Positions 55,290 through 64,000 of a DNA stretch of 64,000 nt are shown piece by piece. The translations under genes were made by a program, and so were the position numbers. The stretch covers positions 189,321,079-189,385,078 of the forward strand of contig OZ005656.1 in assembly GCA_963930645.1 (NCBI GenBank), in the 5' to 3' direction. How positions within the stretch are numbered: position 1 is the first letter of the stretch; each line of letters opens with the position of its first letter. This DNA is from Salticus scenicus (lineage: Eukaryota > Arthropoda > Arachnida > Araneae > Salticidae). The notes under the pieces were generated by a model that saw only the letters and a list, made by a program, of their open reading frames with translations, made no database searches and was not told where the DNA came from.

Positions 55290-57570
55290 TGACTTTAAAA
55301 TTTTCAAGTGGCCGTCGCTTGGAAACAAGATGGTGGGCCAAGTTGACAAATGTATCAAATGTATTTCTGAGATAAGACTACTGTACAAATATAGTTGGAA
55401 TTAATTCAGAATATCAAAAGTCATCGTGTTGAAAAATTGAGTGGCTGCCACTTGGATCAAAATGGCAGAGAAAGTTGCTCAGTGAACTAATTAATCTAAG
55501 ATATTGTTGCAAATTTGAATTTTTTTTTTTGTTTTTTGTAGAAATTCTTTCAAAGAGGCTTAGTAAGTTGATTAAACATTGCTTTTCTGCATTTCCAGTT
55601 TGTTTTAACGTTAAAATAGCGTAATTTTCCCTTAAAAACGCATTAAAAAGCTCCAATATGGCAGGTAATGGATTTGGCGACAAATTTGGCGACTTTTCCA
55701 GTTGGCGACTTTTTTGGCGACTTTTGGCGAGAAAATCTATAGTTCATTAATAAACTTCATTGAGACACTTATATAATCTATGTATACATCAAAATACAAA
55801 CAAATTCGGAATACGCTTTTTACAATTTGAATTTGAAATTTTCAAGTGGTCTCCAATTGAAAACAAAATGGTGGAGCAACTTGGTTAAGAAACTCATCCA
55901 AGATATCCATAACACAAGTTAAGGCGCTGTCCAAATTAGGTTCGATTTGGAGTATTATTTCGGAAGTTATCGTGATTTAAAATTTTCAAGTGGTAGCCTG
56001 ATTTCAAGTGGCCCCACTTAAGATATCTGCCAATTTATTAAAAATGGCAGATAAATTTCATTAATAAAGTTCATTTAGACTCTTATGTCTAGATTTACAT
56101 AAAATTCAAGCAAATCTTGCTTTAAATAAGCTTTTTACAATGTGGGTTAGAAATATTCAAGTGGCTGCCACTTGAAAACAAAGAGTCGGAGCAACTTGGT
56201 TAACGAACTCATCCAAGATATTTATAAGATAAGTTAAGACACTTTTCAAATTTGGTTCCATTTGGAGTATTATTTCGGAAGTTATTATGGTTTTAAATTT
56301 TCAAGTGGTAGCCTGATTTCAAGTGGTCCCGCTTAACTTAAGATATCCGCCACTTTATTAAAAATGGGGGATACAGTTCATTAATAAAGTTCTTTCAAAC
56401 ACTTGTATAAACTATGTATGCATCAAATTTCAAACAAATTCGGAATACGTTTTTTACAATTTGAATTTGTAAATTCCAAGTGGTCTCCACTTGAAAACAA
56501 AATGGTGGAGCAATTTGGTTAAGAAACTCATCTAAGATATTCATAACACAAGTTGAGACGCTGTCCAAATTTGGTTCGATTTGGAGTATTATTTCGGAAG
56601 TTATCGTGATTTAAAATTTTCAAGTGGTAGCCTGATTTCAAGTGGCCCCGCTTAACTTAAGATATACGCCACTTTATTAAAAATGGAAGATAAATTTCAT
56701 TAATAAAGTTCATTTAGACCCTTATGTAGTCTACGTATGCATCAAAATTCAAACAAATTCGCAATACGCTTTTTACAATTTGAATTCGAAATTTCAAGTG
56801 GTCTCCACTTGAAAACAAAATGGTGGAGCAACTTGGTTAAGCAACTCATCTAAAATATTCATAATACAAGTTAAGACGCTGTCCAAATTTGGTTCGATTT
56901 GGAGTATTATTTCGGAAGTTATCGTGATTTTAAATTTTCAAGTGGTAGCCTGATTTCAAGTGGCCCCGCTTAACTTAAGATATCTACCACTTTATTAAAA
57001 ATGACGGCTAAATTTCATTAATAAACTTCACTGAGACCCTTATGTGGTCTATATTTACATCAAATTTCAAACAATTTCGGAATACGCTTTTTACAATTTG
57101 AATTTGAAATTTTCAAGTGGTCTCCACTTGAAAACAAAATGTCGGAGCAACTTGGTTAATAAACTCATCTAAGATATTATAAGTTAAGACACTATCCAAA
57201 TTTGGTTCGATTTGGAGTATTATTTCGGAAGTTATAGTGATTTTAAATTTTCAAGTGGTAGCCTGATTTCAAGTGGTCCCGCTTAACTTTAAATATATGC
57301 CACTTTATTAAAAATGGCGGATAAATTTCATTAATAAACTTCATTGAGACCCTTATGTGGCCTGTATTTACATCAAAATTCAAGCAAATCTTGCTTTAAA
57401 TATGCTTTTTACAATGTCGGTTTGAAATTTTCAAGTGGCTGCCACTTGAAAACTAAAAGTCGGAGCAACTTGGTTAACGAACTCATCCAAGATATTTATA
57501 AGATTAGTTCACTGTCCAAATTTGGTTCAATTTCGAGTATTATTTCGGGAGTTATCGTGGTGACAAAATT
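55290..57570 (+). repeat. Satellite, ~315-bp unit, about seven copies
   Basis: TCAAGTGGTCTCCACTTGAA or a variant recurs near 55843, 56158, 56477, 56797, 57113 and 57432, a spacing of 305-320 bp. Each unit also has GGTTCGATTTGGAGTATTAT, TTCAAGTGGTAGCCTGATTT and GCCACTTTATTAAAAATGGC. The phrase TTTTCAAGTGG-TCT-CCACTTGAAAA is a 25-bp hairpin in most units. The 89- and 78-codon frames across it have no motif. A (TA)n block ends the array (57580-57612). Confidence 0.8.
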
Positions 57571-57578
57571 TTCATTAT

Positions 57579-57613
<35 letters not shown>

Positions 57614-57721
57614 TAAACGAAGTGATTGCAATAGGTCGATTTCTAAAGAAATCAACCTAATAAAGTAAAAATAAATAAAAACTTTAGATTACATAAAAAG
57701 TTAAAGAAGAAAAAAAGAAAA

Positions 57722-57800
57722 AGTAGTCTCGAGGTAGCCTCGAACCCAAGTCGTCTGGCTAGCAGACTCGCGCTTTAGGATTACACCACAGGGGCGCTTG
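57722..57800 (-). repeat. tRNA-like sequence, right arm
   Basis: Inverse copy of 54160-54236. On the minus strand it reads GTGGTGTAATCCTAAAGCGC, then GTCTGCTAGCCAGAC with a perfect 5-bp stem, then TTGGGTTCGAGGCTACCTCG. It keeps the A box better than the left copy. A T-rich stretch follows, as expected for pol III termination. Confidence 0.5.
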
Positions 57801-57974
57801 CTCGCTTGCGAAATAACTTGCATTTAAAGATTACTGAAACTTTAAATGCTTTTTTCTCGAAATTTTGTGGATAGTGGGTGCTACTGCTTTAATATGTTGT
57901 TACCCTCATAGTATACTACAATCCTGCGGAGTTTCGTCCCGATCTGAATTTTCCATGTCGTGACCTCTCCTTGT

Positions 57975-58042
57975 TAATATGCAATCTCTCATTGCAGTAT
58001 TGAAATAAAGCGCAAAAGAAAGCCGTGTGAGTGATACACCAG

Positions 58043-58078
<36 letters not shown>

Positions 58079-58187
58079 TTATTTATTTATTTATTTATTT
58101 ATTTATTTTACTGTTGGTCTCTCTCTTTTTCTCTGGTGTGTGTGTGTGTGCATATGTGTGTGTCTGCTATCAGTATAAATCAAGAAT
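57975..58187. repeat. (ATT)n/(TTTA)n and GT microsatellites
   Basis: ATT units (58044-58078) pass into TTTA units (to 58110), then CTCT and GTGTGT tracts (58137-58162). The open frame across them is low complexity. Confidence 0.85.
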
Positions 58188-58330
58188 ACAGTAACCGCGG
58201 CTTAATAAATTCACTGGTTAATAAAATCAGCCGCTTAATCTGATCAAATTGCCAGGACCGGAATCAAATCAATGCAAATTAATTTTAAAACCGCCGATTA
58301 ATAAAATCAGCATCGCCGGTTAATAAACTC
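58188..58330. repeat. Possible pogo/Tigger-like terminal region
   Basis: CAGTAACCGCGGCTTAATAA follows TA, and several phrases like CCGNTTAATAAAATCAGC recur at 58226, 58291 and 58315. Ends of this style (CAGT...GCTTAAT repeats) are known from pogo/Tigger elements. A related phrase AATCAGCCTCTTAATAAAAT at 58890 is in the same orientation, so a second TIR is not shown. Confidence 0.3.
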
Positions 58331-58929
58331 AAAAAAATCTTTTCAGCAGCAAAAATAAACAAATTATTATTTATGCTGTGATTTTTTATTTTTTAAATAA
58401 AATAGAAAATAAAATGCAGCAATCCCTCCGTTATCTCTCTTTGTTGTAAATTTTACGTTTACAGCAATTAAACACGTCCCATTACTTGCCTAATAATTTC
58501 AAGGAATGTATTCTTCAAAGTGCGGTAATAAGTTAAAAAATTTAATTTGATTCGCAAGTGATTTTTTTTGTTTTAATTTATATAATGTTTAATCGAAAGA
58601 CAATTTTTAGTTCTTATTCTGAAATAACTAAGAGGCAAGAAACTTTAAAGGGAAAATTATAAATTTAAAAGAAAATCGTGAACTTTCGGTAAAGTATTGA
58701 AAATTTTCCTCAAAGGAGAGTCATCGGAACTTAATTCACTTACTTTAAAGGAACAATCAAATAATTTTCTGTTAAAAATTAATTAATATTGTTTATTAGT
58801 TCTACTGTTTGGTACCTTTTGAAATTTTTTTTCCAAATTTAGGTAAATAATGCCTTTTTCTTCAGTGCAGGAACGTTCGCCGAATATAAAAATCAGCCTC
58901 TTAATAAAATTAATTAATTAAATAATTTC
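58331..58929. other. AT-rich segment, nothing recognised
   Basis: No coding domain or identified repeat. Confidence 0.3.
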
Positions 58930-59070
58930 TAAATCTGTATCATATCGGAATGCTACAGAAATTTTTTCTTTGAGATCGGAATAATAGTTTGTGTACAAGA
59001 GCATCAAACAGAATTCAAATACATTGCGTCTATGGTAAAAAAATTCTGGTTAAAGTTTAGCATTTTTTAG
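58930..59070 (+). repeat. Family G fragment
   Basis: TATCGGAATGCTACAGAAAT, TTTCTTTGAGATCGGAATAA and CATCAAACAGAATTCAAATA match 53030-53130 of family G. Both ends are lost. Confidence 0.55.
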
Positions 59071-59200
59071 ATTGCACTAAACACAATAAAATAAGTCCCC
59101 ATTTTTCATCACTTTTAGTTAATATACAAATTAGAAGCCTCAACGTCCCATTTGTATTACTCATTACCAAGCAGCTAATTTTTTTTATTATTTTCTTCTA

Positions 59201-59757
59201 TATTCAATAGAAGAAAGTATTGGATTCGTACAAATTTTCGACCTCGGGTTTTTGATGGATTTACACGTTTTGAGAGCTGTAGAACACGATTTGACTATTG
59301 TTAAAAAATTGTCTGTCTGTCTGTGTGTGTGTGACAAAATTTTGTGGCAACTGTATCTCAGGTACTACTGCACATAATTTCATACAAATTGGTATGTAGT
59401 TACACATTGACATAAATTAGTGCCTATCAACTTTTGGTAAAAATTGTCCAACAGCTTGCGTTGACATCCCATTTTTTCTAAATTTTTAACTTGGTGGTAC
59501 CTATAGGGCAAAATTTTGTATTAATGTGCACAAAGAGAATTACTTTTTAGTAATCATTATAAAATTTAAAAGAATTATTTGTAATAGAGATAGTCAACTG
59601 GGAAAAAATTATGTATGTAGAAGCCTCGCCTCTCCCCAATTTTCATGATGGGTATCTTTCAAAAGAGCTGGCCAATACCTTTAAAACGAATGGTTGAACC
59701 ATCGATCTGCGATAATTTAAAATAAAGTTATCAATTTTTTTTCATTAAAAAAAAAAG

Positions 59758-59789
<32 letters not shown>

Positions 59790-59961
59790 TAATGTAATAT
59801 TGAGAATAAAACTGACTTTCTTTGGATATTTAGTGTTATACTAACTTCTCTAATATGGAAATCGTCTGCATTATCATGGAAGATAATTTTTTTAAATAAT
59901 AATTTTAATAAATGTATAGGAAAATATAGAAGAAAGCCATGTGGTGGCCACAACATACTAG
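59201..59961 (+). mobile_element. DINE/HINE-like element, family A, full copy
   Basis: 5' hairpin TCTTCTATATTCAATAGAAG, GTATTGGATTCGTACAAATT, core GATTTACACGTTTTGAGAGC, GTCTGTCTGTGTGTGTG tract, CTGTATCTCAGGTACTACTG, GTATCTTTCAAAAGAGCTGG, (TA)n block at 59758-59790 and end GAAGAAAGCCATGTGGTGGC plus CACAACATACTAG before TT. The Helitron H5 end follows 14 bp downstream. Confidence 0.75.
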
Positions 59962-59975
59962 TTCTTTATTCTGTA

Positions 59976-61193
59976 CTAGCCGCCTTCGGCGACCAGCTGG
60001 TTCGCGATCCTTGAAAAATCCGACTTTACGAAACTCCCGCTCGGTGGCGCCTGCGGCGCCTTTTTCCCGTTTCAGATTTTACAACAGCTTAGTGACATAT
60101 AGTGAAAATAGCTTAATTGAAAATTTTAATCTCAGTAAATTCCCGCTCGGTAGCGCCTGCTGCGAACTCTTCCAGTTTCAATATCTGAAACAACCTTTTC
60201 GTTCACCATGTTATGATCTTTCAAATTTCTGACTTCAGCAAAGTCCCGCTCGGTGGCGCCTGCGGCGCCTTATCCCGGTTTTAGAACTGTTCAATTCCAA
60301 ATCAACAAACCTTTCAAATGATGTGTTACTTGGGAATTTATTTTAATTAGTAGCTGAGATACCAAAGAAAAACCTAATCAGGACGCCTCAAAACGTGTAA
60401 ATAAGGTGAAATCTCGAATTCTACTTTCGATAATATAAAAGTACTTTAAAATATCTTTCGAATGATGTATTAAAAATAATTTAATAATAATTAGAAATTG
60501 AAATATTGAAACTTTAAAATATTACAACGCCATCTGGCGGCAGAAATTTCTGTATTCCACTGTTCGATTCCAAATCAAAAAAGTTTTCTAATGATGTATT
60601 ACTTATGAAATTATTTTAATTAGTAGCTGAGATACAAAAGAAAACTGATTCGGGACACCTCAAAACCTGTAAATCTGGTGAAAACTTTCGATAATATAAA
60701 AGAACTTTAAAATATCTTTCGAGTGATGTATTAAAAAGAATTTAATCATAATTAGAAATTGAAATACGCTTATTAGAATAAAATTTAATTTGCAATTAAA
60801 ATGTAAATTTTTTGTAAAATCGATGAAATTTGAACTGCAACTATCCCCTGTGCTGTAAACTGCGCACATAAAGTTTAAAAAAATTTAGAAGAAAATTCAA
60901 GCATTTTGAAATTTGCAATTTTTATTCCTAGTAGAAAAAGCACGTGATCCCAAGTGGTAAAATGTTTCCTTCGTTTGGGCGGATATGGAATTCTCTCTTC
61001 TCTGTCAAGGTCAGTTGCCCTGGTAACCCGACCCATGAATCAAGATAGCAAGCAGTATTCAGTTCATTACGGAATGACGACGGCCGTTTTCAATGGTTTA
61101 ATGCCTAAAATTAAAAAAAATTATAACTCATTTAGTTTTTGAAAATTTCTATCAATCTTTTGGGAATTGAACTGCTGAAGCGAGATCTATATA

Positions 61194-61235
<42 letters not shown>

Positions 61236-61902
61236 ATTTATCTCTAAACGCTTTTGAGTTATAAAATGTTTTGTGAAAAAATCGATGTTTCGTAAAAATC
61301 TAAAAATATGGATCGCTAATCCGTATTCTGTAAAAATGTTTATATGGTTCGAAAGAGGATTAAATGACCTTTTCAAATATACCAGTTTTTAAGAAATGGA
61401 ACAGTTACTCGGTCGTACAGGGCGTTTCAAAAAAGACGATCGAGAAAAAGAGAAATTTTCGACCCTTTTTAAAACTTTTTTTAAAAATGTAAAAAATCCG
61501 TATTTTTCAAAAACAATTGCATGGTAAGAATCGGTAATAAATGCTCTTTCTTGTGGGATAGGTGTATTTTCAATATCTCCAAAAGTTCTGCAGCGATCGC
61601 TTTAGAAAAACCCGCGAATTTTTTCTCTCTCTGCTTCCTCTTTTGAGGAACACGCTGAATTCTACTTGAAGAGCGGAAATTACGATCCGCTCGCTTTTTA
61701 ATTAGATATTGGTCGACGTTTTAATTAATATCTCCGGAACTAATTAAAAATTTTAAATTCTTTTTTCACTATGCACTCGGGTAGGCTTCTGAGCATCCGT
61801 ATGTCAAATTTTGTAGTTCTGCGTTCAGTAGGGGCTGAACGTATAGATGCTCAGACAAACAGACAGAGAGACAGACAGACATCTTCTTTTATTATTATAA
61901 GA
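59976..61902 (-). mobile_element. Probable non-autonomous Helitron (H5)
   Basis: The minus-strand 3' end is CCAGCTGGTCGCCGAAGGCG plus GCTAG before host T (59976). The 5' end is TCTTATAATAATAAAAGAAG at 61902, followed by GTCTGTCTGTCTC and CTGAACGCAGAACTACAAAA, like the 5' parts of H2 and H4. The base before TC is G rather than A. The interior holds three units of about 105 bp with CTCGGTGGCGCCTGCGGCGC (60039, 60148 and 60247) and two diverged DINE-like cores (60381 and 60660). An A run of about 40 lies at 61195-61232. The link between the two ends is inferred. Confidence 0.55.
61419..61470 (+). repeat. Mariner-like terminal sequence
   Basis: TACAGGGCGTTTCAAAAAAG resembles TIR starts of the form TA-CAGGGTGTTTCAAAAA found in mariner-type elements. 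No inverted partner is visible nearby. Confidence 0.3.
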
Positions 61903-62580
61903 CTTTTATTATTTTAGATACATTGATTATCTCATTTATTAATGAGCAATATTTTTGCAGAATTGGAGCAGAAGTAGGTCCCTTTTGCTCTCAACCCATC
62001 GTTCAATAACTAATAAATTCATCCTTTAATAAGTACAAAACTTTGAATAGACACCATAAAAGGTAAGTACTCGCAACAATTGTTTCGGGTCGAAAGAAAA
62101 TATGACCCTTCGTCAGGCGAATAAAGTAAGCACGAGTATTGCAAACAAAGTGACAACAAGCATAATATACAACTATTCGGAGTTCTTTTGTGTATCCCTG
62201 TAAAATAATTATTCATTTTTTGCATACTATTAAAAAAAAAAAAAAAAAACGTGCTTTTACAATTTTAATGATGTCTGTTAATGTTATATTTTGAATGCAA
62301 GTGTACTATTCTGGAGTTGCATGGAAACTGAAATATGAAACTGACCCTAATAAAACTGAACTTCAAATTAGGATAAGGTGAATGTATCAAAGTATAAGGG
62401 AGTAGCCTACTGGGTGGGTATTTTATTATGGTGATTTTGCCGAAGATTTATTTTCTTTTAACATGATAATAGTATGAGCTATAGCAAAAAATTTTATGAG
62501 AACAATATGATAGAAAACTGAGCATAATCCCCCTATGGCAACAAGTTTTAAATACTTTTTACCCTATTCTATATAATTAA
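61903..62580. other. Segment without recognised gene
   Basis: An A run at 62232-62250. The 68-codon minus-strand frame at 62019-62225 has no motif. Confidence 0.3.
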
Positions 62581-62582
62581 GA

Positions 62583-62928
62583 AGAAATTATTGGGTTCGT
62601 GAAAATTTTCGACTTCTGGTTTTTAATGTATTTATATTTTCTGAAATGTCCTGAACACGATTTGACCATTTTAAGAAAATGTCTGTTCGTCTGTTTGTTT
62701 CTTTGTGTGTATCATACATTTTGTAGACACTGTATCTCACGAAACAATGAACGAAATTTAACGATACTTGGTATTTAAATGGACTTTGCTATAAACTTGT
62801 GTGGATTACATTTCAGGATCACTCGCTCTAGAGATAGCGCTGTTGTTCCTTTTTTTTTTTTTAACAGTTTTTAATATCGCAGCAAATTTTATATAAATGA
62901 ACATAATGAGAATTATTATTTCCGTTAC
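62583..62928 (+). mobile_element. Family A element, 5' part, interrupted
   Basis: GAAGAAATTATTGGGTTCGT, GAAAATTTTCGACTTCTGGT, GTCCTGAACACGATTTGACC, TGTATCTCACGAAACAATGA and ATAAATGAACATAATGAGAA match the first half of family A. It stops where family C copy 3 begins. Its remainder may lie beyond the window. Confidence 0.65.
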
Positions 62929-64000
62929 CCGACTACGGTAGGTAATGGAGTATTGTATATCCAGTGAAAAATTTCGTTATGGAGTTTCCACATTGTTATG
63001 TTTTAAGATCTCCTGAATTCAAAAAAGTGATTTTTGGCAATTGGTCAGCACGTATGTGTGTATTTGTGTGTATGTATGTGTATGTATGTATGTGAGGAAT
63101 CTTCTGACTATCATATCTCCTAAGCTAATAAAGTAGAATGACGAAACTTCAGAGTAGAGTCAGGTCTAGTGTAGAAAGATATCTCCAACTTTTGCCTTTT
63201 GGTGAAAATTGGAAAAACGGAAGTGGGACCGTCCGTAACTCAAAACAGTTTTAAGGATTTTCTTCAAAGTTGCTATATAAACACCGTATTAGATGTCGTT
63301 TTGTGTGTATTAATTGGTTAGTTCAGAAAAATCGATAGGAGTCATATATAAGTAGGTCATTTTGAGTTCTCGCAAGTGCTTTCTTTTAAAGACGGCTGGA
63401 CAGATTTTTTTCAAGATCTCCATATTAACAACTTTTTACATGCTTTTTAGATACTACTTTATACGTAATTGTTGTTTTTCGATCAAATGATGAGATTGCC
63501 AAATTTTGGTGAAAATCAGTTACTCAAAAATGGCCCTAACGATTTCCTTGAAAATTAGTATATAAACCTCTTTTTAGATATTTTTACTTCCATGCGATTT
63601 TCTTCAAAGCTGCAATATAAACACTCTATTAGATGTCTTTTCGAATGGTATAGTTCGTTAGTTCAGGAAAATTGTGAGTCGTCCTGTATAAATAGCTCAA
63701 TTTCAGGTCTCGCATGCCTTTCTTTAAAAACAGCTGTACGGATTTTTTTCAAACTCGCCATATTAACCAGCTTTTAGATATACTTTTGTATGTAATTGTT
63801 GTTTTCCGGTCAATAATTGAGTATGCCAAGTTTTGGTAAAAGTTGGTGTCTCAAAAATGGCTCTAACGATTTTCTTGAAAATTGTTACCTAAATCCATTT
63901 TAGATACCCTTTCTCATATATTACGTGGTTATTACAGGAAAATGTACGGTCATTCTGATTAGGTAGTTCAGTTTTAGATCTCGGAAATTTGTGTTTAAAA
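62929..64000 (+). mobile_element. DINE/HINE-like element, family C copy 3 (runs off the window)
   Basis: Hairpin ATTTCCGTTACC...GGTAATGGAGTATTG, GTTATGTTTTAAGATCTCCT, GGCAATTGGTCAGCACGTAT, a GTATGTATG tract, then three diverged units with CTCTAACGATTTTCTTGAAA and ACAGCTGTACGGATTTTTTT. The terminal stem-loop is not reached before the end of the window. Confidence 0.7.

Larger units (their letters stand above)
53987..57974. mobile_element. 4-kb foldback element with tRNA-like arms
   Basis: The left arm (53987 to about 54300, starting ACAAGGAGAGGTCACGACAT) and right arm (about 57650 to 57974) are inverted copies. They share AAAATTTCGAGAAAAAAGCA, TTTAAAGTTTCAGTAATCTT and TTAACTTTTTATGTAATCTA. 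Each arm carries a tRNA-like segment. The loop contains a nested foldback (54303-55143) and a satellite (55290-57570). The right arm continues past the left-arm break with AGGTTGATTTCTTTAGAAAT, and the left has AGGTTGATTTCTTTTTCCTT at 55168. So the left arm was split by the nested insertion. There is no coding gene and no clear target duplication. Confidence 0.75.

Noticed and set aside
58188..58930. Complete pogo/Tigger element
   Set aside because: Only one plausible end is seen; the similar phrase at 58890 has the same orientation, so it is not a second TIR.

Overview
This looks like a stretch of repeat-rich nuclear DNA from an invertebrate, most likely an arthropod (insect or arachnid). 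It is strongly AT-rich and full of long A and T runs. I found no prokaryotic gene organisation and no intact host gene. The arthropod call is an inference from the mix of mobile elements (piggyBac, Tc1-like, Helitrons, DINE-1-like elements, hAT-like MITEs) and from repeat modules typical of arthropod intergenic DNA. I cannot name the species.

Almost everything recognisable is mobile or repeated. The most abundant class is a set of at least seven short element families (here A to G). They share one plan: a 5' hairpin (ACTTYC...GRAAGTATTG), a core close to TTTACACGTTTTGAGGTCCCCTGAA, a GT or GTCT microsatellite, a module close to ATCTCAAAAAC, a family-specific body that is often tandemly repeated, then a second copy of the hairpin arm followed by a short terminal stem-loop. 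This matches the published layout of DINE-1/HINE elements (non-autonomous relatives of Helentrons).

Layout. 0.4-4.3 kb: small inverted-repeat elements, a TA-flanked element (1475-2740) carrying a 626-bp foldback with an 8-bp target duplication, a tRNA-like SINE head, and a second foldback. 4.3-7.0 kb: a tandem array of family E. 8.1-11.8 kb: a four-level nest, with a Tc1-like foldback holding a MITE, which holds a Helitron, which holds a 0.9-kb inverted-repeat element. A second copy of the last element lies at 12.4-13.7 kb with its own MITE. 13.8 kb: a broken THAP domain. 15-23 kb: families B, F and D, and a Helitron carrying a hAT-like MITE. 23.7-25.4 kb: a Helitron filled with G-rich satellite. 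25.6-27.3 kb: a family A copy split by a family B copy. 28.6-29.5 kb: the end of a LINE reading frame and a solitary piggyBac end. 32.2-34.0 kb: a piggyBac element with both ends and TTAA duplications, which keeps only the first 161 codons of its transposase as an open frame. 36.7-41.3 kb: families C and E. 41.8-42.4 kb: an unrecognised 208-codon open frame. 42.5-44.8 kb: a local tandem repeat split by a broken Tc1-like transposon. 44.9-53.8 kb: families E, A and G, plus tandemly joined Helitrons containing a 31-bp minisatellite. 54.0-58.0 kb: a 4-kb foldback with tRNA-like sequences in its arms and a satellite of about 315 bp in its loop. 59-64 kb: family A, a Helitron and family C, running off the end of the window.

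The two best protein-coding candidates are the truncated piggyBac transposase (33101-33586) and the unrecognised frame at 41774-42400. Neither shows a complete, expressed gene structure. The value of the window lies in its repeat architecture and in the order of insertions that can be read directly from it.
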